DNA from: Oxalobacteraceae bacterium
Lineage (GTDB): Bacteria > Pseudomonadota > Gammaproteobacteria > Burkholderiales > Burkholderiaceae_D
Direction of reading: 5' to 3'
Assembly (NCBI GenBank): GCA_003132085.1
Contig: PKWO01000562.1
Span: forward strand, 898-6,457
DNA: 5,560 nucleotides
In this document: in pieces, positions 1 through 5,485 of the stretch
Position numbering within the stretch: the first letter of the stretch is position 1
Layout of the letters: every line of letters begins with the position of its first letter
Program-made: the position numbers and the translations under genes
The notes under the pieces: model-generated
Told to the model about the DNA's origin: nothing
Databases searched by the model: none
What the model saw: only the letters and a program-made list of their open reading frames with translations

Positions 1-85
1 GCTCGGTGGTGGTGGTCTTGCCTGCGTCGATGTGTGCACTGATGCCGATATTGCGGTAGCGTTCTATTGGCGTCTTCCGGGTCAT
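1..85 (-). CDS. fusA: Elongation factor G, N-terminal fragment (cut by window edge)
   Basis: EF-G is the GTPase that drives ribosome translocation and, with ribosome recycling factor, ribosome recycling in the cytoplasm. Only the first 28 codons are present. They begin [16 protein letters not shown] and run into the G1/P-loop AHIDAGKTT at residues 17-25, which is diagnostic for EF-G; the rest lies beyond the left edge. The ATG at 83-85 is supported by a good Shine-Dalgarno AAGGA (93-97) 7 nt upstream. In the usual str operon fusA follows rpsG closely, but here a 310-bp non-coding gap and a DUF3331 gene lie upstream. This suggests a stand-alone, perhaps second, EF-G copy, as is known in several Burkholderiales. 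Family identity is very sure; that it is a second copy is inference. Confidence 0.93.
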   Translation of the reverse strand, partial: MTRKTPIERYRNIGISAHIDAGKTTTTE

Positions 86-89
86 GGCG

Positions 90-106
90 ATTTCCTTATG
101 GGAAAT
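90..106 (-). promoter_or_regulatory. Hairpin covering the EF-G ribosome binding site
   Basis: Read on the minus strand, ATTTCC-CATAA-GGAAAT forms a 6-bp stem with a 5-nt loop, ending 4 nt before the fusA ATG. The right arm contains most of the Shine-Dalgarno AAGGAAA, so folding would partly hide it from the 30S subunit. The stem has four A-U and two G-C pairs, so it is weak and may only tune translation. The inverted repeat is seen directly; a regulatory role is inferred. Confidence 0.35.
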
Positions 107-146
107 TTCAAGAAAGATAATCAGAGAGATTGGGAGCGTGCCATCT

Positions 147-175
147 AATATGTGCTTCGCCATGCAGATTTGCAA
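147..175 (-). promoter_or_regulatory. Candidate sigma70 promoter for EF-G
   Basis: On the minus strand, TTGCAA (170-175) is separated by 17 nt from CATATT (147-152). Each hexamer matches consensus at 4 of 6 positions with ideal spacing. The predicted start near 140 would give a leader of about 55 nt carrying the SD hairpin. A second option of similar quality is TTGAAT (269-274), 17 nt, TGTACT (246-251), which would give a leader of about 155 nt. Both are weak matches and neither is certain. Confidence 0.28.
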
Positions 176-346
176 GACATACTATTCACTTCCGGCTCAA
201 CCGGCGGCACTTTCCAATCGCCGTTGAGATTGCTCAAGGCGACGGAGTACAGACTATGCGGGAAATTGATTCAATGTTGCGTCCAGTCCTTTAGGCGATA
301 AAAGACAGGCGCATTGCTCATTGCAGCAGTGATTTTCAAGCACCAA

Positions 347-366
347 TCCGGCGGTTAATTGCCGGA
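347..366 (-). terminator. Weak terminator-like hairpin after DUF3331 gene
   Basis: On the minus strand TCCGGC, an 8-nt loop AATTAACC and GCCGGA make a 6-bp GC-rich stem starting 30 nt after the DUF3331 stop codon. The following bases TTGGTGCTTG contain T residues but no continuous T-run, so intrinsic termination would be inefficient. The hairpin is seen; the terminator role is tentative. Confidence 0.25.
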
Positions 367-395
367 AAAGCACCGGAGCCAAGAGGCCGCCAAAA

Positions 396-680
396 CTAGG
401 GAAGGAGTTGCACAGCCTCGGCAAGAATGCATTCGGCGTGATTCAGCGGTTTTCCAACGGGGCGATAAACGTGATCGCCACGGCGAATAGCTTTACCGCT
501 GACTGGGCATATTGCTGATTTTGGCGCTTTGCGTAGAGCCCACAGCTGTTCTGTGTAATTGCACAGGCCAGACTCACGCCAAGAGACCAGCAATTGGTTT
601 TTGGATGGTGTATCAAGGACTTGTACGGTGATCATAAGGTGATTATCAATCAAATGCCGGCTGCCCAAGCCGATTGTCAT
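396..680 (-). CDS. DUF3331 domain-containing small protein
   Basis: This 94-residue protein has no known function. I recognise the DUF3331 pattern: a beta-rich N-terminus (residues 16-35, ending VSW), then LCNYTEQLW (39-47), then a core ICPVSGKAIRRGDHVYRP (57-74) and a tail with PLN and ILAEAV (78-90). Conserved-looking residues include C58, G62, R66-R67-G68-D69 and Y72-R73-P74; other cysteines are C40 and C84. The C-x2-SG-x-x-I-x-x-GD turn could be a metal- or ligand-binding knuckle, but that is a guess. There is no signal peptide or membrane segment, so it is probably cytoplasmic. Start at M1 is preferred because an extended -10 lies 25 nt upstream; M16 is possible, and neither has a clear SD. 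It lies 202 bp after the tssQ homologue on the same strand but probably has its own promoter. Confidence 0.82.
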   Translation of the reverse strand: MTIGLGSRHLIDNHLMITVQVLDTPSKNQLLVSWRESGLCNYTEQLWALRKAPKSAICPVSGKAIRRGDHVYRPVGKPLNHAECILAEAVQLLP

Positions 681-705
681 AGTTTATTACAATTTCTTTG
701 CGGCG

Positions 706-714
706 AGTATAGCA
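706..714 (-). promoter_or_regulatory. Extended -10 promoter for DUF3331 gene
   Basis: On the minus strand TGCTATACT (706-714) is a TGn extended -10 with 5 of 6 consensus bases in TATACT. Transcription would start near 699, leaving a leader of about 19 nt to the ATG at 680. A perfect TTGACA lies at 725-730 but only 13 nt from the -10 hexamer, which is too close for normal sigma70 use; the extended -10 may work without it. The leader has only a weak purine stretch (AAAGAAA) as SD. Confidence 0.42.
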
Positions 715-882
715 AGAAAAGCACTGTCAAGTCCAGTGGTTTTCCGAATGAATGGGTATTGCAGGGCGCGGGGGAATCGTGCGCCAGCCAAATTTTTGCT
801 CGACGTTACATGCAAAACCAAGGTCCTCTACTCCTGCAGGGATCGAATGACAGTATCATGCAATTTATGCAACATCCCCAGG

Positions 883-1365
883 CTAATTGCCTTCCTTCTT
901 TTTTACCCGATCAAAAACAGGTCCCCAGAGCGGATGCCCTTTCTCTCCAGGCTCCAGGTTAAAAGTGGGATCAAGCTTGACCGCTCTCTCAAATTGCAAT
1001 CTACACAAGCTTGAACGACCTGTAACACAATAACTGAAGGCGGTGAATTTGATGGCTCGCAGTTCCAGGTCTTTGTATGGCTTCAAACTCTCAGAGATTA
1101 CCCCAAAACGTTTAATGGCACCGTGATAATCGCCATTGTTATACAACGCGATGCCACTTTCGAGTTCCGCCTGCGCGGTAGCGCGCGCGCTTCTCGCAGC
1201 AATTTTCTCAGGTGATTCCAGCTGTGGCGGTGGCGCCGGTTCAGCAATCGGCGGCTTGGCCGGAACAGGAAGTTTTACATTCTGGTTTTCTGTGGTGCAC
1301 GCGGAAATTAGTGCAACCCCTGCGAGGATAATGGCTAATTTCGTGCAAATGCGTGACTTTTTCAT
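883..1365 (-). CDS. tssQ: TssQ-family T6SS-associated lipoprotein
   Basis: A 160-residue secreted lipoprotein. Residues 1-22 are a signal peptide (MKKSR basic start, hydrophobic 9-20) ending in the lipobox I-S-A-C with lipidated C23; T24 at +2 favours the outer membrane. A proline-rich spacer (34-49) leads to a helical, TPR-like region (66-137) containing ALYNNGDYHGAIKRF (73-87), FSYCVTGR (110-117) and AVKLDPTFNLEPGEKGHPLWGPVF (split by its conserved core LDPTF at 131-135 and GHPLWGPVF at 143-151). These features fit TssQ-type lipoproteins of beta-proteobacterial T6SS clusters, whose molecular job is not settled. The start at 1365 was chosen over an upstream in-frame ATG at 1449 because it gives a proper signal peptide and the promoter lies between the two. 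It follows the kinase gene by 171 bp. No SD precedes the ATG. Confidence 0.82.
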   Translation of the reverse strand: MKKSRICTKLAIILAGVALISACTTENQNVKLPVPAKPPIAEPAPPPQLESPEKIAARSARATAQAELESGIALYNNGDYHGAIKRFGVISESLKPYKDLELRAIKFTAFSYCVTGRSSLCRLQFERAVKLDPTFNLEPGEKGHPLWGPVFDRVKKKEGN

Positions 1366-1372
1366 TGTTTTA

Positions 1373-1401
1373 TTTATATGTATAGTCTTGGGAAATTTCA
1401 A
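1373..1401 (-). promoter_or_regulatory. Near-consensus sigma70 promoter directly before tssQ
   Basis: On the minus strand TTGAAA (1396-1401), a 17-nt spacer and TATAAA (1373-1378) match the sigma70 consensus at 10 of 12 positions. Only 7 nt separate the -10 from the ATG at 1365, so transcription would start on or next to the start codon. This would uncouple tssQ from the kinase operon. An overlapping alternative, TATACA (1379-1384) with TTGCTG 19 nt upstream, is poorer. Confidence 0.55.
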
Positions 1402-1536
1402 TTCAGCAAACAGGAATGAGGTTATCAGCCCGCATGCCAACGGAAACATCTAGATTTATACGAAAACCTGTAATTCGACTCGCATCGACATTAAATGTTC
1501 CCCAAAATCAACTGATAGATAGCGTCAATGCTCGTT

Positions 1537-3201
1537 TTATTGCGAGGAAAAATCGTAGTCAATGCGATTGAACCTATTCTTGTTGTCGACCATTATATTG
1601 ATCGCATGATCAGGGAAATTGGGATTGACAAGCATAATTTGATGCTTGCCTTCTGGCAAGATTAATTTTTTCAAAGGCGGGCTGACGCCTTTAGTGACGC
1701 CATCCACCAGAACCGTGGCCCATGGCTTGATCGTCAACCGGACTGTTGCCTTCGCCGCCGGGGGCGCATCGTCAGATTGCGCCAATTGCTTGAGCCTGGT
1801 TGGATTGCCGCTGATCGCCGGCGTCGTTTTATCGACCGCGGTTGCGGTTGCGCTGACGGCATGATTCGCAGATTGCGCCGCTGTCGCCGATGCGGAACTC
1901 GCCGATTGGGTAACGGCTGGCGGCGCAATCGACGATGCGGGTAAATTGGCGTTCGTGCCACTCCCCCCGTCAGCGGTAACCCGCGGCATGTCACCGGGAC
2001 GTGACAGCCGATGATATATACCTGCTCCCGCTGCCGCAACAACCCCAGCGATCACCAATGCCCATGCGCCTTTGTTGAAAACTTTCTGGTTGAACTTGTA
2101 CGATACTTTACTTGCAGATGAATTTTTGGCTGTGGATGGCGCCCTCGGTTTTTTGCTATCCTGCGGATCAACCGGCTGGCTGGCGCCGTCCGGTGTTTTT
2201 CCCCGACCGGACGATGACTTCGATGCCGGCAGGGGAATGGCCTGAGCCGAGGCCGCATTATCAATGCCCAGAAGCGTGCTGAATTCAGCAATCGACTGTG
2301 GGCGATCTTCCGGTTTAACTGCCATTCCCTTGTCGATGGCAACCAAGAATTTTTTACTGAATCCGGCCCGTGCCGAATTCTGAAGCAAATCAACAGGGTC
2401 CTTGATCAGGCGCGTCACCGAGGTTGGCGGCGATTTCCCCGCAATGGCCGAATAAATGACAGCCGACAACGCATAAATATCAGTCCACGGCCCTTGCTTC
2501 ATGTCGCTGTCTTCCGCGTATTGCTCAATTGGCGCGTAGCCCGGTTTCAATATGACGGTGAGCGCCTGGGACAGGTCGCCAATGATTTGGCGAGCGGCCC
2601 CAAAATCCAATAAAACCGCTTCTCCATTGGTTTGAATCATGATGTTGTCAGGTGAGATGTCCCTGTGCAATATCTGAATTTTGTAGAGTACTTCAAGCGC
2701 TCCCAGAAGGGGCTTCAGGATTGGCTTTAGCCATGCTTCGGTGACCAGATCAGGATGCTTGGCGATAATGTTTTTGAGCGTCTGCCCTTCGTAGTAGCGC
2801 ATGGCCATATACGCTGTATTATTCTGCTCCCAAAAGCGATAGACTTTGATCAATGCAGGGTGGTCAAACTGCGCGAGCAAGCGTGCTTCATTGATAAAAC
2901 TGTTCATGCCGATTTCAAAAGTTTCTTTATGCCGCTTGGCTTGCACCAAGACAAAGTCGTCGGCGCCGCGCGACGCCAACGCTACCGGCATGGATTCCTT
3001 GATGGCGACGGTGCGTTGCAATGAGTGGTCAAATGCCAGATAGACATTGCCGAAGCCGCCTTCTCCGACCACACCGGTAATTTCAAATTCGGACAAGCGC
3101 GTGCCGATAGCGAGGCAGTTTGCAGAGCCGGTATTTGACCAATGCGGAGACGTCTCTGCGCTCATTTCCTGTGAGTTCAAGTTTGGATCACCATTATTCA
3201 T
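1537..3201 (-). CDS. T6SS Ser/Thr protein kinase with transmembrane helix and PEGA-like domain (PpkA-type role)
   Basis: A 554-residue membrane Ser/Thr kinase, likely functional counterpart of PpkA. The kinase domain spans about 37-312: glycine loop GEGGFGNV (46-53), ATP lysine K68, helix-C E105, catalytic loop HRDISPDN (179-186) with D181 and N186, DFG (199-201), and GYAPIEQY (221-228) in place of APE. The usual lysine of HRDxKxxN is S183. A Ser/Pro/Lys-rich linker (313-375) precedes one membrane helix (about 378-394), a Ala/Ser/Thr-rich stretch (405-485), then a PEGA-like domain (486-540) with VLVDG, SPPLKKLILPEGKH and NPNFP. So kinase inside, PEGA in the periplasm. Unlike P. aeruginosa PpkA it has no von Willebrand A domain. 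It starts 35 nt after the phosphatase stop; no clear SD precedes M1, and M13 is an alternative start. Catalytic function is well supported; TagH as substrate is inferred. Confidence 0.9.
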   Translation of the reverse strand: MNNGDPNLNSQEMSAETSPHWSNTGSANCLAIGTRLSEFEITGVVGEGGFGNVYLAFDHSLQRTVAIKESMPVALASRGADDFVLVQAKRHKETFEIGMNSFINEARLLAQFDHPALIKVYRFWEQNNTAYMAMRYYEGQTLKNIIAKHPDLVTEAWLKPILKPLLGALEVLYKIQILHRDISPDNIMIQTNGEAVLLDFGAARQIIGDLSQALTVILKPGYAPIEQYAEDSDMKQGPWTDIYALSAVIYSAIAGKSPPTSVTRLIKDPVDLLQNSARAGFSKKFLVAIDKGMAVKPEDRPQSIAEFSTLLGIDNAASAQAIPLPASKSSSGRGKTPDGASQPVDPQDSKKPRAPSTAKNSSASKVSYKFNQKVFNKGAWALVIAGVVAAAGAGIYHRLSRPGDMPRVTADGGSGTNANLPASSIAPPAVTQSASSASATAAQSANHAVSATATAVDKTTPAISGNPTRLKQLAQSDDAPPAAKATVRLTIKPWATVLVDGVTKGVSPPLKKLILPEGKHQIMLVNPNFPDHAINIMVDNKNRFNRIDYDFSSQ

Positions 3202-3236
3202 GTGGTTTTACTGGACAAATCGCTCGAACCTGTTTG

Positions 3237-4034
3237 TTATCGGGCTGCCGCCAGACCGTGGTCCGTGAACCATAGCGCCTGTGCGGTATAGTTGTCACGG
3301 GATTTTGGTGAATGTCTGCCTTTTTCTTCTACCATTGCACGCATTTTCCTCAGCCAGTCATCCACCGATGACGCTGCTGCCAAACTTTGCTCCATTTCAC
3401 TCTCGGTTACCCACTCCCAGAAACCGTCGGTACACAATAGGAATGCATCGCCATCATGCAGCGCAATGGTTTGTTGGGTCACTTCCGGACGGGTATCGCC
3501 TTCTGTACCCACTGCGGCATATAGCACATTGCGCTGCGGGTGAGTTCGCAACGCTTCCGTAGCGCAGTATCCTGCATCTACAAATTGTTGCACCAGACTA
3601 TGGTCGCGCGTAGCGCGATATACCCTTCTATCGCGAAAGAGATAGATGCGCGTGTCGCCGAGATGTGCCCATAATGCGCACCGGTTTTCTGTGTCGATCA
3701 AGACCGCAGCCACTGTCGCACTCATGTCCTTGAGTTGATGGTCTGCTACTTTTCCCTTGGCAACCTGCGCTATCGCGTGTTCGACATAAAACTGTAACGC
3801 GCGCACACCGAAAGATAACTCCAGCAGAAAGCTGTCAATAACCGCTTTGACCACCACACCGGAGGCGATCTCGCCTCCCGCATGTCCGCCGGCACCGTCG
3901 GATATGACAAAACACGCCAAACCATCTTGCTGGGCGTTGGCCTGCGCATCCTGATTGGATTGCCGACCGCCAATATGGGTGAACTCGGCCGAACTCAATT
4001 CCAGGCGGCGATCGTCAGACAGTTCCCTATCCAT
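3237..4034 (-). CDS. PP2C-family Ser/Thr phosphatase of T6SS (PppA-type)
   Basis: A 265-residue metal-dependent PP2C phosphatase, expected to remove phosphate from the kinase targets in the cytoplasm and so switch T6SS off, as PppA does in P. aeruginosa. All core motifs are visible: GGRQSNQD (22-29; R24, D29), ISDGAGGH (44-51; metal D46, G47), SATV (105-108), WAHLGDTRIY (122-131; D127), RDHSLVQQF (143-151), LLCTDGFWE (199-207; metal D203) and RDNYTAQAL (246-254; metal D247). There is no signal peptide or membrane segment, and the length is that of a bare catalytic domain. The frame is open 53 codons further upstream inside tagH, but the start at 4034 was chosen because GAGGA (4040-4044) sits 5 nt before it and the PP2C fold begins soon after. 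The tagH stop is 1 nt upstream, so the two are probably translationally coupled. Confidence 0.92.
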   Translation of the reverse strand: MDRELSDDRRLELSSAEFTHIGGRQSNQDAQANAQQDGLACFVISDGAGGHAGGEIASGVVVKAVIDSFLLELSFGVRALQFYVEHAIAQVAKGKVADHQLKDMSATVAAVLIDTENRCALWAHLGDTRIYLFRDRRVYRATRDHSLVQQFVDAGYCATEALRTHPQRNVLYAAVGTEGDTRPEVTQQTIALHDGDAFLLCTDGFWEWVTESEMEQSLAAASSVDDWLRKMRAMVEEKGRHSPKSRDNYTAQALWFTDHGLAAAR

Positions 4035-4035
4035 C

Positions 4036-5250
4036 TTATTCCTCGTTACGGATCCGATCGGTTTCGCTTTCATACGCATCCAGGAACGCTTTGCCGAAGA
4101 GTTTGTGGTAATCGTGCTGCGCCTCTCGTTTGATTTCGTCGAACATGTCGTCGTATTTGTCCCACATTCGCGCTTTGCGCTGCAGCGGCACAATTAAATC
4201 GAGAAAAGTGGGTGCCTTGATTCGATCTTCGAGTGCCTTGGGGTCGAATCGCTTTAGCACTTCCTTTATTGCGCCATTCATTCCCGCTACCATGCCGCTC
4301 TGATGCGCCTGCAAATCGGCAAAGGCGTCTTGCATGGCCTCGGTGGGCCCCATGAAGCCAGGCATTTTTTTTCGCAGCATTTGCGTCAATACCGTTTCAC
4401 TGTCAGATAGGAATTTCAGTGGATTGTTATTCCTGACCACGACCACCGTCGCATCTGCTTTCACCTCTCGTTTGATTGAGGCGCGTGTCGCCAGCAATTG
4501 AAAGGCACCCTGGATTGACACCGACAAGAGTTTGCCGAGCGTCTCCATAAATTCCGGTGTAAGTCCGGAGTTCAGGTTGATATGGGAGATTCCTGCCCCT
4601 TTTAAAAAGGCCTGCATCAGCGCGTCGCCGTCGGTGTTGGACGCAGTCGGCGGCGTGCGATCGGACGGACTCGGAACCGCGGCACGTTTGTCTCCTGCAA
4701 TCGGTGCCAAGGGAGTGAATTTATCGGCGTGCCTGGCGCGCGACGCGCTCGCGTCCGATTTTATTTGATGAAGTTCGGCCAAGTTGGGAGCCGGCCGAAC
4801 GGGCGTATTCGGCCTTGGGTTGCGCTTGACGCCGGACCCGGCTTGAGGCGGCATCACATGCATGTCAATGGGCGGTGCTTGAATGGAAGCAGGAAATTTA
4901 TCGTGTTTGAGCGATGTGCTTCCATCGATGGCTATCAAGTGTGGTTCAGCACGCAAAATATATAGCCCTATTTGCATCTCGTCACCGGCGTTGAATGCAT
5001 ATTCGCGATTGAAGTCAATTTCTTTACCGTTAAGCAAAATTGGATTGGCTTGACTCAAATTGGCAATAGTATGGCGTGAGCCGTCGCTTTTGATTGCCGC
5101 TTGGATGCGGGATACCAAATTTTTAGGATCAGGAAGAACAAAGTAATTGTCTTCGCTACGCCCCAAAGTTCCGCCGTCTCGACCGAATACGGCCGACAAC
5201 GGCTCCAGCGACGCTTGATTGTTATAGGATACCGCCGTAAGCTTTATCAT
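4036..5250 (-). CDS. tagH: T6SS-associated FHA domain protein TagH
   Basis: A 404-residue TagH/Fha-type protein. Residues 6-100 form an FHA domain: TLGRSEDNYFVLPDP (28-42; G30, R31), VSRIQA (46-51; S47) and ILLNGKEI (71-78; N74, G75). The motif's usual histidine (SxxH) is Q50. A proline-rich, probably disordered linker (about 120-207) has several threonines (T149, T179, T199, T202, T206) that could be phosphorylated. The C-terminal TagH domain (about 208-395) begins DALMQAFLKGAGIS and holds GKLLSVSIQGAFQLLATRA (split around 239-257), NNPLKF (275-280) and the conserved tail region WDKYDDMFDEI (363-373). Known homologues bind the phosphorylated form of a T6SS partner or themselves and promote assembly. 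The ATG at 5250 has a CGGAG SD 8 nt upstream, and this is the first gene of the tagH-phosphatase-kinase operon. Confidence 0.92.
   Translation of the reverse strand: MIKLTAVSYNNQASLEPLSAVFGRDGGTLGRSEDNYFVLPDPKNLVSRIQAAIKSDGSRHTIANLSQANPILLNGKEIDFNREYAFNAGDEMQIGLYILRAEPHLIAIDGSTSLKHDKFPASIQAPPIDMHVMPPQAGSGVKRNPRPNTPVRPAPNLAELHQIKSDASASRARHADKFTPLAPIAGDKRAAVPSPSDRTPPTASNTDGDALMQAFLKGAGISHINLNSGLTPEFMETLGKLLSVSIQGAFQLLATRASIKREVKADATVVVVRNNNPLKFLSDSETVLTQMLRKKMPGFMGPTEAMQDAFADLQAHQSGMVAGMNGAIKEVLKRFDPKALEDRIKAPTFLDLIVPLQRKARMWDKYDDMFDEIKREAQHDYHKLFGKAFLDAYESETDRIRNEE
4039..4044 (-). promoter_or_regulatory. Shine-Dalgarno deciding the phosphatase start
   Basis: GAGGAA on the minus strand lies inside the last codons of tagH, 4 nt before the phosphatase ATG at 4034. 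It is the main reason for rejecting the longer open frame that extends to 4193, and it implies coupled translation across the TAA-G-ATG junction. Confidence 0.65.
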
Positions 5251-5258
5251 TCAAATTG

Positions 5259-5263
5259 CTCCG
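5259..5263 (-). promoter_or_regulatory. Shine-Dalgarno of tagH
   Basis: CGGAG lies 8 nt before the tagH ATG (5248-5250) on the minus strand. It supports this start for a 404-residue protein whose FHA domain would be clipped by any later start. Confidence 0.6.
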
Positions 5264-5363
5264 AAAATCACCGGCTTTTAGTCCGTTGTGGGTAGAGCGG
5301 ATGTATTGCAACCCGGGCCAATGCCGATCAAATCGACTGTATTGTAGCTAATCCAGTAATCAA

Positions 5364-5390
5364 AAAATATTCGCGCGAATTATTCTTCAA
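5364..5390 (-). promoter_or_regulatory. Candidate promoter of the tagH operon
   Basis: On the minus strand TTGAAG (5385-5390), a short 15-nt spacer and TATTTT (5364-5369) give a weak sigma70-like promoter about 115 nt before tagH. The spacing is below optimum, so it may need an activator or be wrong. A TACAAT -10-like hexamer at 5341-5346 has no matching -35 box. Confidence 0.22.
5369..5380. repeat. Perfect 12-bp palindrome ATTCGCGCGAAT
   Basis: The sequence equals its own reverse complement over 12 bases and has no loop, which fits a protein-binding site better than an RNA hairpin. It lies in the spacer of the candidate tagH promoter, in the region that would also control a divergent gene. 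The palindrome is seen; the operator role is inferred. Confidence 0.45.
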
Positions 5391-5485
5391 TGCCGAGGTG
5401 CGATACTAGTGTTGCACAAAAAGCGCTTCAGTTCTTCTCCGTCAACGGCTGCAATGGAAAATGACTTAACCGCAGGTATCCAGAG

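Larger units (their letters stand above)
86..395. other. Intergenic region between DUF3331 gene and EF-G gene
   Basis: This 310-bp stretch has no convincing coding frame on either strand; the reading frames I checked close after a few codons. It holds, in minus-strand order, a weak hairpin just after the DUF3331 stop (347-366), two weak promoter candidates (246-274 and 147-175) and the EF-G leader with its SD and hairpin (90-106). No tRNA or insertion-sequence ends were seen. Confidence 0.6.

Noticed and set aside
725..730. Perfect TTGACA as -35 for the DUF3331 promoter
   Set aside because: Only 13 nt separate it from TATACT, too short for sigma70; the extended -10 alone is the better explanation.
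594..962. Plus-strand open frame of 122 codons across the DUF3331-tssQ gap
   Set aside because: It overlaps DUF3331 and tssQ antisense at its ends, shows no family motif, and has no SD or hydrophobic pattern that fits a protein.
736..1014. Plus-strand open frame of 92 codons, antisense to the end of tssQ
   Set aside because: No recognisable domain and overlap with a well-supported lipoprotein gene on the other strand.
1366..1449. Upstream extension of tssQ to an in-frame ATG at 1449
   Set aside because: It would bury the signal peptide 28 residues into the protein and the promoter would lie inside the coding region; no SD precedes 1449.
1488..1498. Inverted repeat ACATTAAATGT in the kinase-tssQ gap as a terminator
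   Set aside because: The stem is too short and AT-rich, with no T-run after it; at best a minor binding site.
4035..4193. 53-codon upstream extension of the phosphatase
   Set aside because: It lies wholly inside tagH in another frame, has low-complexity Thr/Arg/Lys content and is not part of the PP2C fold.
5306..5321. Sigma54-like promoter TTGGCCCGGGTTGCAA on the minus strand before tagH
   Set aside because: The GG and GC dinucleotides are 8 nt apart rather than the 10 nt needed for sigma54, so the resemblance is not functional as it stands.
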